The notes under the pieces: model-generated
Databases searched by the model: none
The model's input: the letters and a program-made list of their open reading frames with translations, nothing else
Told to the model about the DNA's origin: nothing
Translations under genes and position numbers: made by a program
Virus record (IMG/VR): IMGVR_UViG_3300025732_001515
Coordinates: 1-33,600 of that record
Length of the DNA stretch: 33,600 nt
DNA from: a virus
Direction: 5' to 3' (one strand)
Shown here: piece by piece, positions 14,867 through 23,191 of the stretch
How the letters are laid out: every line of letters begins with the position of its first letter
Numbering within the stretch: position 1 is the stretch's first letter

Positions 14867-15279
14867 GTGACTTATTCAGAGATATCATACCATCCATTCT
14901 ACAGACCAAGAAGAATGTTCTAGAGAACGAAAAGGACTATAATGCTTTCGTAGTGAATCGTGCCATCTCGTTTCACTACGATTGCGTTATGCAGGCTAAT
15001 GAGATGAACAAGTATCCACATCTACCTGCTAATCTTCAATACCATTTTTTGCTAAATAGCATAAGAGGCTATAAACGCCCTTTTCGTAAATGGGAGAAGC
15101 GTGAGACCATTGACAACTTAGATGCCGTAAAGGAGTATTATAACTATTCCAATGAAAAGGCCAAAGAAGCATTGGTTTTGCTAAACGCTACTCAGTTAGA
15201 AAAAATAAAAAAAGAACTAAACAAAGGTGGCATAAATGACAGCAAACCTAGAAGACTTCGTGGAAGTAAGGCTTCCTGA
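14863..15279 (+). CDS. 62: clamp loader small subunit (gp62-like)
   Basis: 138 residues, shorter than T4 gp62 (187). Recognisable mostly by position, between gp44 and RegA as in T4, and by segments LQYHFLLNSIRGYKRPFRKW and VKEYYNYSNEKAKEALVLL that resemble small gp62 forms in cyanophage-type viruses. It is the non-ATPase clamp-loader arm. ATGA overlap with gp44. Its last 44 bases overlap the start of regA in another frame. Confidence 0.85.
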   Translation: MSDLFRDIIPSILQTKKNVLENEKDYNAFVVNRAISFHYDCVMQANEMNKYPHLPANLQYHFLLNSIRGYKRPFRKWEKRETIDNLDAVKEYYNYSNEKAKEALVLLNATQLEKIKKELNKGGINDSKPRRLRGSKAS

Positions 15280-15649
15280 TCCACAGGCCTTTCTAAAAGT
15301 GAAAGAGACATTGACTCGTATTGGAGTGGCGTCTAAGAAAGACAAAACACTCTATCAGTCATGTCACATCCTACATAAGCAAGGTCGTTATTATTTGGTG
15401 CATTTCAAAGAAATGTTCATGTTAGATGGTAAGTCTACTGACTTCTCAGAAGAGGATCGTGGTAGAAGAAATACCATTGCCAATCTATTGGCAGAATGGG
15501 AACTTGTAACTCTTGTTGATCCTGACAAGAGTAAAGAACCTCTAACACCACTAAACAGAATCAAGATCATATCATATATGGAAAAGCCAGAGTGGAACTT
15601 GGTCGCTAAGTATTCACTGGGTAGGAAACGTCACAACGAAGACGAATAG
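15236..15649 (+). CDS. regA: RegA translational repressor
   Basis: 137 residues (T4 RegA 122). The stretch PQAFLKVKETLTRIGVA, then DKTLYQSCHILHKQGRYY and VHFKEMFMLDG, follows T4 RegA almost residue for residue. RegA binds start regions of early phage mRNAs, including replication genes, and blocks ribosome binding. The ATG at 15236 with AAAGGTGG upstream lies inside the 3' end of gene 62. In T4, DNA polymerase gene 43 follows regA; here dUTPase follows. Confidence 0.96.
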   Translation: MTANLEDFVEVRLPDPQAFLKVKETLTRIGVASKKDKTLYQSCHILHKQGRYYLVHFKEMFMLDGKSTDFSEEDRGRRNTIANLLAEWELVTLVDPDKSKEPLTPLNRIKIISYMEKPEWNLVAKYSLGRKRHNEDE

Positions 15650-15663
15650 AAAGCGAGTTTGTT

Positions 15664-16281
15664 ATGGAAACATTGAAGATTTGGAAAACACACCCCTCAA
15701 ATCAGACTCCTAAAAAGCAGACAGCAGGTTCTGCCTGCTTTGATTTGCAGTTTCAAGGACATGGTAAGAAAGAGTATAAGGGTTTCACTAGAAACAATAA
15801 AGCCTTTACTCGTCCCATGAATAATCTGGTTACAATACAGCCAGGTGACCGTGTTATGGTTCCTACAGGTCTTATTCTAGATATTCCAACAGGACACTCG
15901 GTTCGTGTTCATGCACGGTCAGGACTATCACTAAAGCAGGGATTGGTTCTTGCAAATGCCGAGGGTGTTATTGACTCTGATTACGTAGAAGAACTAATGG
16001 TTCTGGTGTGGAATATTTCTGACAATCAAATCAACATCACTACAGGTGATCGTATTGCACAGGCAGAACTAATCAGGGATGCTGAGTATTCTATTGTAGA
16101 AACTGCTGCTAGACCTGGTGTAAAGACAACCCGTGTTGGTGGGATGGGATCAACAGGTGTAAAAGATGAAGGTGGTGAAATCACGCTAAATATCTCTGAA
16201 CCAAAAATCCCCGATTTTGTAAAGCCAGAACCTCCTAAGAGAGGTAGAGGAAGACCAAAGAAAAATGTTTCCGTTATTTAG
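15664..16281 (+). CDS. dut: dUTPase with long C-terminal tail carrying an AT-hook-like motif
   Basis: 205 residues with all five trimeric dUTPase motifs: I AGSACFDLQ (21-29), II ARSGLSLK (84-91), III GVIDSDYVEEL (101-111), IV GDRIAQ (128-133), V GGMGSTG (159-165). It removes dUTP, making dUMP for dTTP synthesis and preventing uracil in DNA. Two oddities stand out: an insert after motif I (residues 31-55), and an extra 40-residue tail ending KRGRGRPKK (192-200), whose RGRP core matches an AT-hook. The first could be family variation; the second might bring the enzyme to DNA. The end overlaps the next gene by 17 bases. Confidence 0.92.
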   Translation: METLKIWKTHPSNQTPKKQTAGSACFDLQFQGHGKKEYKGFTRNNKAFTRPMNNLVTIQPGDRVMVPTGLILDIPTGHSVRVHARSGLSLKQGLVLANAEGVIDSDYVEELMVLVWNISDNQINITTGDRIAQAELIRDAEYSIVETAARPGVKTTRVGGMGSTGVKDEGGEITLNISEPKIPDFVKPEPPKRGRGRPKKNVSVI

Positions 16282-16951
16282 ATTTCTTGATCCTAGAATG
16301 TGTGGTGCTATTACACAATCGTTAGGATTAAACACGAAGGTTTTTTCTGATAATATACTTGCGTCTGTTCAAGGTGACACAGATACACATAGCAACTTAG
16401 GCGCATTACAGGCTAATAATCCTAAAGTGTTTATCCAGGGTCAGCCTGCTATTGCTGCTCTAAAAGATACAGCAGCACCAGATATTATAGGTACGATTAT
16501 ACATCAAACCGGTTTGCCTATACCTGCAAAAGGTTCTCAGAAAGTATTTATTGGCAATGGTAATAATGGAGCGGGTGCATTAGGTCTTGGTATGTTATCG
16601 GGTAATATGCAGCCTGGTGAACTACTAAAAGTAGGTCAGCAACTTATAGGTCAAGTGTCTAGTATCGCCAATTTAGGTGGTGGTGGCGGTTCTATGCAAA
16701 TGAATAATATGCAAGGACAGCCACCACAAACAGGACAAACCGCTGTCGGACAAAATACTGGTGCTACATTTACTTTCACAGCATACATTGACAGTAGGCA
16801 TCTATATCCTCCTACGGCTAATACATATGCGTATCCATCGGTATCATCAGTGACCGATGCAATACTTTCAGATAATGGTGACTATATAGTAGTAGATTCG
16901 TTTTTTGATTTTCCATCACAAAATCTTACAGCATCATTGGTGACACTATGA
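16265..16951 (+). CDS. PAAR-like phage structural protein
   Basis: 228 residues. The N-terminal ~90 residues (DTDTHSN..., PKVFIQGQPAIAALKDT, PIPAKGSQKVFIGN) follow the PAAR pattern in which repeated V-x-I-x-G-x-P-A strands form the cone at the tip of a contractile tail spike. The middle is Gly/Gln/Asn rich, and the C-terminus (TFTAYIDSRHLYPP..., FFDFPSQNLTASL) is beta-rich and unfamiliar. T4 has such a protein (gp5.4) on its baseplate spike. It is followed by a tail-fibre-like protein via ATGA, supporting a virion role. A CTAAATA motif 79 bases upstream may be a late promoter. Confidence 0.5.
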   Translation: MFPLFRFLDPRMCGAITQSLGLNTKVFSDNILASVQGDTDTHSNLGALQANNPKVFIQGQPAIAALKDTAAPDIIGTIIHQTGLPIPAKGSQKVFIGNGNNGAGALGLGMLSGNMQPGELLKVGQQLIGQVSSIANLGGGGGSMQMNNMQGQPPQTGQTAVGQNTGATFTFTAYIDSRHLYPPTANTYAYPSVSSVTDAILSDNGDYIVVDSFFDFPSQNLTASLVTL

Positions 16952-17328
16952 CAGTAGCAATTTCAAATGTATCAGCAATATGGATTGACGCAAATGCCAA
17001 GATAGGTCTTGGTTTCAATGCAGTTGATATTGGTCAGAACACCTCTTCACGATTAATCAGATTACAAGCAAACTCAAACACAGTGTTTGATGTTAGCACC
17101 TCAGGTGTTGTAAATGCCAATGCATATTTTGCGAATACTGTAACATCTAATATATTCAAAACAGTTGTATATACCGTATCAAATCTTCCTGATCCAGCAG
17201 TAATTGGCACCGGATCAAGATCATTTGTGTCTGATAGTAATGTCAATACGTTTGGTGCAAGAGTTTTCACAGGCGGTACCAACAATGTTCCTGTGTTCAG
17301 TAACGGGATATATTGGCTGGTAGGATAA
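16948..17328 (+). CDS. tail fibre-like structural protein
   Basis: 126 residues, poor in charge, rich in Asn, Thr, Ser and Val, with the repetitive beta pattern of tail fibres. The C-terminal third (GTGSRSFVSDSNVNTFGARV, then NVPVFSNGIYWLVG) is the widely repeated phage fibre/baseplate ending of the type RAFVTD...F...GGG..VPV..DG..W. Starts by ATGA with the PAAR-like gene. No receptor-binding domain is obvious, so it is probably a short structural component. Confidence 0.6.
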   Translation: MTVAISNVSAIWIDANAKIGLGFNAVDIGQNTSSRLIRLQANSNTVFDVSTSGVVNANAYFANTVTSNIFKTVVYTVSNLPDPAVIGTGSRSFVSDSNVNTFGARVFTGGTNNVPVFSNGIYWLVG

Positions 17329-17336
17329 AATTTTTC

Positions 17337-17366
17337 TTGACAAACATACAAAGTTTACTATATAAT
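17337..17366 (+). promoter_or_regulatory. sigma70-type promoter of hsp20
   Basis: TTGACA (17337-17342), 18-base spacer, TATAAT (17361-17366). Directly downstream of the fibre-like gene and about 63 bases before the hsp20 ATG. Confidence 0.85.
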
Positions 17367-17370
17367 ACTA

Positions 17371-17422
17371 CGAGAATGGTGTCACGAAGGCATCATTCCT
17401 TACTTCTCGCTAACTATAGGAG
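17371..17422 (+). promoter_or_regulatory. structured hsp20 leader, possible RNA thermometer
   Basis: CGAGAA (17371-17376) pairs with TTCTCG (17404-17409), and TGGTG/CATCA segments extend an inner helix (17377-17381 with 17391-17395). In an alternative fold TTCCT (17396-17400) can pair with the Shine-Dalgarno AGGAG (17418-17422). Hsp20 leaders of alphaproteobacteria often hide the ribosome site this way (ROSE family), but no ROSE consensus was confirmed here. Confidence 0.4.
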
Positions 17423-17428
17423 AAACAA

Positions 17429-17992
17429 ATGGGAAATAACAATCGCTCAACAGACCGTATCTGGTTTGATCCTTTCACATTCGCTAATGACATATCAAAG
17501 GGCGCTATCGGCTTTGATCAAGTGCTGCAACGGATCGCAGAAGCACAAGAATACCTACCTAAGATTCCAGCATATCCACCATACAATGTCAAAAAGATTG
17601 ACGATGAACATTACACCATTGAAATGGCTGTAGCAGGATTCGGCAAGCATAATCTTGACATTGAACTGAAAGATGGTGTGTTAACGATTACAGGCAATAC
17701 TGAAACCGAAGAAGGCGACTACCTTCACAAGGGTATTGCTAATCGTGCTTTTACTAGAAAGTTTACCATCGCAGATTCAGTGGAGGTCAAGAATGCGGAA
17801 CTTGCTAACGGTATGCTCAAAATCTTTCTTGAACGCTTTATTCCAGAGGAGAAGAAGCCAAAGAAGATCGACATCATGGATCCGTTCGGCATCCAGGAGA
17901 CGACAAAGCAACTTCTCACCGAGAGCGGCAAGGTCTGGGCTGAAAGCCTACAGAAAGTCGCAGATGTGATGACTCCCAAGGATACTAAATAA
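17429..17992 (+). CDS. hsp20: small heat shock protein, IbpA/Hsp20 type
   Basis: 187 residues with the alpha-crystallin domain (about 48-150). PAYPPYNVKKIDD, then MAVAGFGKHNLDIELKDGVL, EEGDYLHKGIANRAF and the ANGMLKIFLER strand match bacterial IbpA closely. KKIDIMD supplies the I-x-I tail motif that docks on neighbouring subunits. The C-terminal 35 residues beyond it are an extension. Hsp20 holds unfolding proteins for refolding; copies are common in T4-like cyanophages. It is transcribed from its own promoter with a structured leader and ends with a terminator. Confidence 0.95.
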   Translation: MGNNNRSTDRIWFDPFTFANDISKGAIGFDQVLQRIAEAQEYLPKIPAYPPYNVKKIDDEHYTIEMAVAGFGKHNLDIELKDGVLTITGNTETEEGDYLHKGIANRAFTRKFTIADSVEVKNAELANGMLKIFLERFIPEEKKPKKIDIMDPFGIQETTKQLLTESGKVWAESLQKVADVMTPKDTK

Positions 17993-18001
17993 GAATGACA
18001 C

Positions 18002-18043
18002 GGTCGGGGCCTCTGCCGCAAGGTACGCCTCGGCCTTCTCTTT
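18002..18043 (+). terminator. terminator after hsp20
   Basis: GGTCGGGGC (18002-18010) pairs with GCCTCGGCC (18027-18035) using two G-U pairs, with a 16-base loop, followed by TTCTCTTT (18036-18043). Confidence 0.6.
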
Positions 18044-18056
18044 ATGAGGACATATT

Positions 18057-18797
18057 ATGAATCTAGTGATTGAAAAACCCGTAACAGTTATTACTCCTAC
18101 AATCGGTTCTGAAAAACTCCTTGATGCTATCATGTCTGTTAAGAAGCAGACTTATAGTTGTAAGCATTTGCTTGTGGTCGATGGTCCTGAGTATTGGGAT
18201 CGAGTTGTCAATATGTGTGGATCTGATGGTTGTGAGATTGTGCAAACACCAGAGAACACAGGTAAGACCGGTGGTGAGTTCTATGGGCATCGTATCTATG
18301 CCGCTTATCCACATCTAATCAATTCACACTATATTCTATTTCTTGACGAAGACAACTGGTATGAACCTGACCATGTTGCTTCACTAATTGAAACAATTGA
18401 AAAGAAGAATTTGGATTTCTCCTACTCACTTCGCAAGATTTTCTCACCTGATAAAAAGTACCTTTGTGATGATAACTGTGAAAGTCTTGGGAAGTGGGAA
18501 ATCTTTATGTCTCGTCATTCACCCCATGGCAAGCATTATCTGATTGATACATCTTCTTTCTGCTTCAAAAGAGAGTTCATTCAAAAGACTTGTCATTTCT
18601 GGCACACAGGTTGGGGTGGTGATAGAGCATTCTTTTATGCTGTAAAAGAACATGCCAAGTATGATACAAATGGTAAGCACACACTTTGCTATCGTCTAGA
18701 CGGTAATCCTAATTCAGTTACGAAAGATTTTTTTGTTGAAGGTAATGCCACACAAGAGGCATATTACGGAGGTAGGTTTCCATGGCTAAAGACGTGA
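18057..18797 (+). CDS. family 2-type glycosyltransferase
   Basis: 246 residues with a GT-A fold. The opening VTVITPTIGSEKLLDAIMSV and the VDGPEYWDRV segment are the nucleotide-binding start of GT2 enzymes, and LFLDEDNWYEPDH (DED at 97-99) is the metal-binding motif. The remainder ends with a WHTGWGGDRAFFYAV acceptor-side segment. First gene of a continuous sugar cluster of about 9 kb. The ATG at 18057 has GAGGA six bases upstream; it overlaps the next gene by 16 bases. Substrates unknown. Confidence 0.82.
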   Translation: MNLVIEKPVTVITPTIGSEKLLDAIMSVKKQTYSCKHLLVVDGPEYWDRVVNMCGSDGCEIVQTPENTGKTGGEFYGHRIYAAYPHLINSHYILFLDEDNWYEPDHVASLIETIEKKNLDFSYSLRKIFSPDKKYLCDDNCESLGKWEIFMSRHSPHGKHYLIDTSSFCFKREFIQKTCHFWHTGWGGDRAFFYAVKEHAKYDTNGKHTLCYRLDGNPNSVTKDFFVEGNATQEAYYGGRFPWLKT

Positions 18798-19690
18798 TTA
18801 TAGGCGTCGTAGATAATTACGATTGGGATAAGATTAAGTATTGGGCCAACTCTATTGAAAAGTCGGGCTTTGATGGATACAAGGCTCTTATCGTATATAA
18901 TATGAATAAAGAAACAGTTGAACTTCTCACACAAAAACAGTTTATGTTGATTGGTGTCGGTCCTAGTGATGACAAAAATGGGTTTGTGTATGAAGGTAAT
19001 AGCAACATTATGGTTGACCGTTTTCTGCATATACATCATTTTCTCAATATGTTAAACGATCCTGAAATGGTAGATCGTGTTATTATTACTGACGTTAGGG
19101 ATGTTGTGTTTCAAAGTAATCCTACAGAATGGTTAGATGAATATTTTCTAAATGGTTATAATCTTCTGGTTGGATCAGAGAACATGACATATGGTAACGA
19201 ACCGTGGGGAAGTAACAACCTTGCTAAATCATTTGGTGAATACTTTCTTGATCGTAAGAAAGATGATCCTATCTTTTGTGCTGGTGTGATTGCCGGACAG
19301 TTAGACACTATAAAAGATTTCTGTCTAAATCTTTGGCTAATATGTCGTGGCTTAAATCCTTGGATAGAAGGTGGCGGCGGCCCGGATCAGGCTGCGATGA
19401 ATATCATGCTTGATTTTGAAACATATCATTTCTCCACATTATTAACGATGCCTTCTAATGGTTGGGTACTACATGCCGGCACGTCAATGCCTGCAATCGA
19501 GGCGGGCTCTGGTGGTATAGGCGAAGCATATGTAATCAATCCTAATATGAAGATTGACTTTTTAGAAGAATTGAACTATACTATTAAAGATAATAGTGTT
19601 CATGTAAATGGTGAGAAGGTAACAGTTTTGCATCAATGGGATCGTGTACCTGATTGGAATAAAATGATACAGAATGTGTATGGAGACTAA
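18782..19690 (+). CDS. putative GT-A glycosyltransferase
   Basis: 302 residues. VIGVVDNYDWDKIKYWANS, then LIVYNMN, and ITDVRDVVFQSNP (D104 and D107 as a D-x-x-D variant of the donor motif) look like GT8-like or related GT-A enzymes; GGGGPDQAAMNIML is the usual downstream D-Q-x-x-x-N helix. The last 60 residues (TIKDNSVHVNGEKVTVLHQWDRV) are beta-rich. Shine-Dalgarno GGAGG (18768-18772) nine bases before the ATG. The exact family cannot be fixed by eye. Confidence 0.65.
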   Translation: MAKDVIIGVVDNYDWDKIKYWANSIEKSGFDGYKALIVYNMNKETVELLTQKQFMLIGVGPSDDKNGFVYEGNSNIMVDRFLHIHHFLNMLNDPEMVDRVIITDVRDVVFQSNPTEWLDEYFLNGYNLLVGSENMTYGNEPWGSNNLAKSFGEYFLDRKKDDPIFCAGVIAGQLDTIKDFCLNLWLICRGLNPWIEGGGGPDQAAMNIMLDFETYHFSTLLTMPSNGWVLHAGTSMPAIEAGSGGIGEAYVINPNMKIDFLEELNYTIKDNSVHVNGEKVTVLHQWDRVPDWNKMIQNVYGD

Positions 19691-19691
19691 T

Positions 19692-20309
19692 ATGGCAATT
19701 GAATTGACTGAAACAGATTTTATGACGGTAGACGAACTTAAGAGTGCTAGTAAATGGCCTATTGAATGGACTTCTACTAAAGGTCTTGTTCCTTACATAA
19801 AGAGACAAGGTGACAATCTTGTGGGACTTGAAATTGGAACTTGTCGTGCGGAAAGCACATATGATATTCTTAGTCGTTGTGATAATGTTCTAAAACTTTA
19901 CACAATCGATCCATATAAAGCATATGAAGACTGGGCTGGTGAACTTAATCAAGAGGTCATAGATAAGTTTCTAATGATTGCCGAAGAGAACCTAAAGTCG
20001 TTCGGTGAACGTGTTCAAATGATCCGTGAAACATCATTAGATGCAGCCTCTAAGATCAAGACAATTCTAAATTCACAAGATGATACACCATTTGACTTTA
20101 TCTTTGTTGATGGCGATCATTCATATGAAGCAACATTAGCAGATTGTGAAGCATACTATCCTTTACTAAAGAAGGGTGGTATATTTTGCGGCCATGATTA
20201 CTCTGCATTGGAATCTGTTCATCGTGCCGTAGACGATTTCAGAGAAAAGAATAAGATTACCGCACCAATCAATCTAACAACTAACAGTTCATTTTTTTGG
20301 TATAAGTAA
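19692..20309 (+). CDS. class I SAM-dependent methyltransferase
   Basis: 205 residues. LVGLEIGTCRAEST (about 43-56) is motif I, and FDFIFVDGDHSYEATLADCE with LLKKGGIFCGHDY matches the Methyltransf_24/macrocin-O-methyltransferase-like group. In a glycan cluster it most likely methylates a sugar hydroxyl. The ATG at 19692 is preferred over 19674 because GGAG (19682-19685) lies six bases before it. The stop forms TAATG with the fucosyltransferase start. Confidence 0.8.
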   Translation: MAIELTETDFMTVDELKSASKWPIEWTSTKGLVPYIKRQGDNLVGLEIGTCRAESTYDILSRCDNVLKLYTIDPYKAYEDWAGELNQEVIDKFLMIAEENLKSFGERVQMIRETSLDAASKIKTILNSQDDTPFDFIFVDGDHSYEATLADCEAYYPLLKKGGIFCGHDYSALESVHRAVDDFREKNKITAPINLTTNSSFFWYK

Positions 20310-21199
20310 TGAGTAAGCCGCCTCTTCTCCTCGGTTTCTCTGATACCTTTGCGACCGCAGAACTGTTTTTTACAACGGTTCTAAGTGAATACTACGATGT
20401 TACTATTGATAATCAAAACCCAAAGTATGTTATCTTTGGTGATAGTAACTTTGGTAAAGCACATAACAAGTTCAATGGACGTGCTAAGAAAATCTTTTAT
20501 ACAGGAGAAAATGTTCGTCCAGACTATCTAACATACAATCATGCCATAACATTTGATCCAGAGAATAGTCCCAGACATTACCGATTACCACTATATGTTT
20601 TAGATATGTGGAGTGCTGTTCATTTTGAGCATTGGACGGATGATTACTTACAGTTGTGTAATCGTGACTTGGGTGATCCTGAGAAAAATTGGAACAGAAA
20701 GTTTTGTTCTTTTGTTCAGTCCAATCCTAAATCTTCTGTTCGTAACACTTTCTTTCCTATGATTTGTGCATACAAGCAGGTTGATTCGGCAGGGCCACAT
20801 CTGAACAATACAGGTTTCATTTTGCCTAGAGATAAACTAGAACATAAGATTAATTTCTTGAATAAGTATAAATTCAATATAGCATTTGAAAATCAAACTT
20901 ATCCTGGATATGTGACCGAAAAGATTTTGAATGCGTTTCAGGCTAATACTGTACCTATCTATTGGGGCGCAAACAATACAGTTCACCGAGACTTTAACAA
21001 GAAAGCATTTATCAATAGTCATGACTTTGGCACTTTTGATAGAGTCATTGATTATACCAAGCATCTTGACTCACCAGAAGGTAAAAACGAATACCTAGAT
21101 ATGTTATATCAGCCTCCATTTGTTGATAACAGACCTAACTGTTACACTGATTTACATCAGTTTTATCTTTGGTGGCATATGTTTGTTTATGAGGGATAA
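20309..21199 (+). CDS. GT10 family fucosyltransferase
   Basis: 296 residues. The conserved alpha-1,3-fucosyltransferase block is clear: FNIAFENQ (E194), then GYVTEKILNAF and TVPIYWGA, matching FENs-x-x-x-YvTEK-x-x-x-A of GT10. The first half (IFGDSNFGKAHNKF, KIFYTGENVRPD) matches the N-terminal GT-B domain. It transfers fucose or a related GDP-deoxysugar to a glycan acceptor. The next gene is GDP-mannose 4,6-dehydratase, the first committed step to GDP-fucose, so donor supply and transfer are encoded side by side. TAATG overlap with the methyltransferase. Confidence 0.9.
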   Translation: MSKPPLLLGFSDTFATAELFFTTVLSEYYDVTIDNQNPKYVIFGDSNFGKAHNKFNGRAKKIFYTGENVRPDYLTYNHAITFDPENSPRHYRLPLYVLDMWSAVHFEHWTDDYLQLCNRDLGDPEKNWNRKFCSFVQSNPKSSVRNTFFPMICAYKQVDSAGPHLNNTGFILPRDKLEHKINFLNKYKFNIAFENQTYPGYVTEKILNAFQANTVPIYWGANNTVHRDFNKKAFINSHDFGTFDRVIDYTKHLDSPEGKNEYLDMLYQPPFVDNRPNCYTDLHQFYLWWHMFVYEG

Positions 21200-21200
21200 T

Positions 21201-22217
21201 ATGAAGAAAGCGATTGTTACTGGAATCACCGGGCAAGACGGATCATATCTTGCTGAACTTCTATTAGATAAAGGATATGAGGTCTACGGTTTTGTCCGTA
21301 GATCATCCACACCCAATTATTCTAATATAGAATCCATAAGAAATCATAAAAATCTAAATCTTATCTATTGTGATCTAACATCACCATCGGCTGTTATAGA
21401 TAACATTCTAGAAATTAAGCCTGACGAAACATATAACATCGCAGCACAATCAGATGTTAGAGTTTCGTTTGATATTCCTGAATACACGATGCAATGTATT
21501 GCTGTTGGCACCACAGGTATTCTAGAAGGCCTTCGCAAACTAAAAGTTGCTGGACACAATCCAAAGTTTTATCAGGCATCAACATCTGAAATGTTTGGAC
21601 TCGTTCAAGAAACTCCACAGAGAGAAACAACACCATTCTATCCCCGTTCGCCATATGGTTGTGCTAAATTGGCCGCACATTGGATGTCGGTAAACTATCG
21701 TGAGTCATATGGTATGTTTAACTGTAATGGCATTCTATTCAATCACGAAAGCCCTCGTCGTGGTACAAACTTTGTTACTCGCAAGGTCATTCATGGTCTG
21801 AAACGAGTAGCACTCGGTAAGCAAGAATTTGTTACTATGGGTAATATTGATGCCCAAAGAGATTGGGGCCATGCTAAAGATTATGTTGAGGTGATGCATA
21901 AGATGTTGCAGCACCATACTCCTGATGATTATGTGGTTGCTACAGGCAAACTACATACTGTCAGAGAGTTTATTGAGGTTGCTGCCAAATATTTTGATAT
22001 GGATATTGAATGGCGTGGTAAGGCAGAGAATGAAGTTGGTATTGATAGAAAGACTGATAAGATTGTTATCAATATCAATCCATATTTTTATCGTCCGGCA
22101 GAGGTTCAATTACTGCTAGGTGATCCTACCAAAGCACGATTCACATTAGATTGGACTCCAAAGTATGATTTTAAGGCACTTGTTGAAGATATGTGTCTGC
22201 TTGAAAAGGGTGAGTAA
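21201..22217 (+). CDS. gmd: GDP-mannose 4,6-dehydratase
   Basis: 338 residues, close to the family length. Cofactor loop TGITGQDGSYL at the N-terminus, STSEMFG catalytic Ser/Thr segment, and YPRSPYGCAKLAAHW with the YxxxK pair, followed by NHESPRRG, a GMD signature. It converts GDP-D-mannose to GDP-4-keto-6-deoxymannose, the precursor of GDP-L-fucose, GDP-rhamnose and GDP-perosamine-type sugars. The ATG at 21201 is preferred over 21189 because GAGG lies at 21191-21194. Directly follows the GT10 gene. Confidence 0.96.
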   Translation: MKKAIVTGITGQDGSYLAELLLDKGYEVYGFVRRSSTPNYSNIESIRNHKNLNLIYCDLTSPSAVIDNILEIKPDETYNIAAQSDVRVSFDIPEYTMQCIAVGTTGILEGLRKLKVAGHNPKFYQASTSEMFGLVQETPQRETTPFYPRSPYGCAKLAAHWMSVNYRESYGMFNCNGILFNHESPRRGTNFVTRKVIHGLKRVALGKQEFVTMGNIDAQRDWGHAKDYVEVMHKMLQHHTPDDYVVATGKLHTVREFIEVAAKYFDMDIEWRGKAENEVGIDRKTDKIVININPYFYRPAEVQLLLGDPTKARFTLDWTPKYDFKALVEDMCLLEKGE

Positions 22218-23191
22218 TGTCTAAAATTTTATTTGCTGTTCATCGCTACTATCCTTTTCCGGGCGGTAGCGAATATAATGTTCGCAACATGGCAGAAGAA
22301 TTGGTTCGCCGTGGTCATGATGTTCATGTTCTCGCCGATATACAAAAGGGTGATATCAATGGTGTGAAGGTTGCTACAGAATATAAGTGGCTGCCAAGAG
22401 ATTGGGATTTGATACTTGTTCATGGTGCAGATTGTTCCACACAAAACGTTGTCCATGAAAATGCACAAAGACTAAGATCGCCGGTTGTTCATATGATTAT
22501 TAAACCTAGCGACTCTTATCTTTCTGTTTTTGGTATGAATCATCATCGTTTTGTTTCTTATGCTACAACTATGGATTTGCAGCATATACATAAGTATAGA
22601 TTGTTGAAAAAGGCTAGACGTATTAGATACGGATTGATACCACAAGAAACCATTGCAACAGCAAACAAGACCACTAATAAAACAATTTATGTTTCTGCCG
22701 GTGGTTTCTATCCACATAAAGCAATGACTCCTCTTGCACAGGCATTTGAAAGTGCAAACATTCCTAATGCTGAGTTACATCTTTACGGATACGGTGAAGA
22801 ACATTTAGCCCCACCACAATCTAAAAAGGTAAAAGTATTTTACGGACTTCCTAAATCTGAGGTAATGCAGGCAATGGCAAATGCTGATGCCTATATTATG
22901 AACTCATATGAGGAAGGATATGGTCTTGTTCTTTTGGAAGCAATGATGAATAAAACACCTTGGTTCGCAAGAGATATTGCAGCCGCTCATGATTTGTGCT
23001 ATCATGGCAATGTTTATAATGATGAAGCGGAACTAATGAAATTGCTCAGGAACTATAAACGTGACGAAGAAAAGATTACCCGTGCTTACAACTATGTTAT
23101 GGCGAATCATACCGTAGAACAAACGGCTAATGACATTGAAGATATATTATTGGAGACACAGAGTTATGAATACTGCGGATTCAACCCCTAA
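22217..23191 (+). CDS. GT4-type glycosyltransferase
   Basis: 324 residues, GT-B fold. The opening FAVHRYYPFPGGSEYNVRNM, followed by AEELVRRGHDVHVL, is the usual GT4 N-terminal strand and helix with the GG loop. C-terminal YVSAGGFYPHKAM..., HLYGYGEEH and YEEGYGLVLLEAMM give the E-x7-E motif of donor binding. TAATG with GMD; the last 26 bases overlap the next gene. Donor unknown. Confidence 0.85.
   Translation: MSKILFAVHRYYPFPGGSEYNVRNMAEELVRRGHDVHVLADIQKGDINGVKVATEYKWLPRDWDLILVHGADCSTQNVVHENAQRLRSPVVHMIIKPSDSYLSVFGMNHHRFVSYATTMDLQHIHKYRLLKKARRIRYGLIPQETIATANKTTNKTIYVSAGGFYPHKAMTPLAQAFESANIPNAELHLYGYGEEHLAPPQSKKVKVFYGLPKSEVMQAMANADAYIMNSYEEGYGLVLLEAMMNKTPWFARDIAAAHDLCYHGNVYNDEAELMKLLRNYKRDEEKITRAYNYVMANHTVEQTANDIEDILLETQSYEYCGFNP

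Noticed and set aside
17313-17633. Plus-strand open frame overlapping the hsp20 promoter and gene start
   Set aside because: It is out of frame with the clear Hsp20 protein and has no ribosome site.
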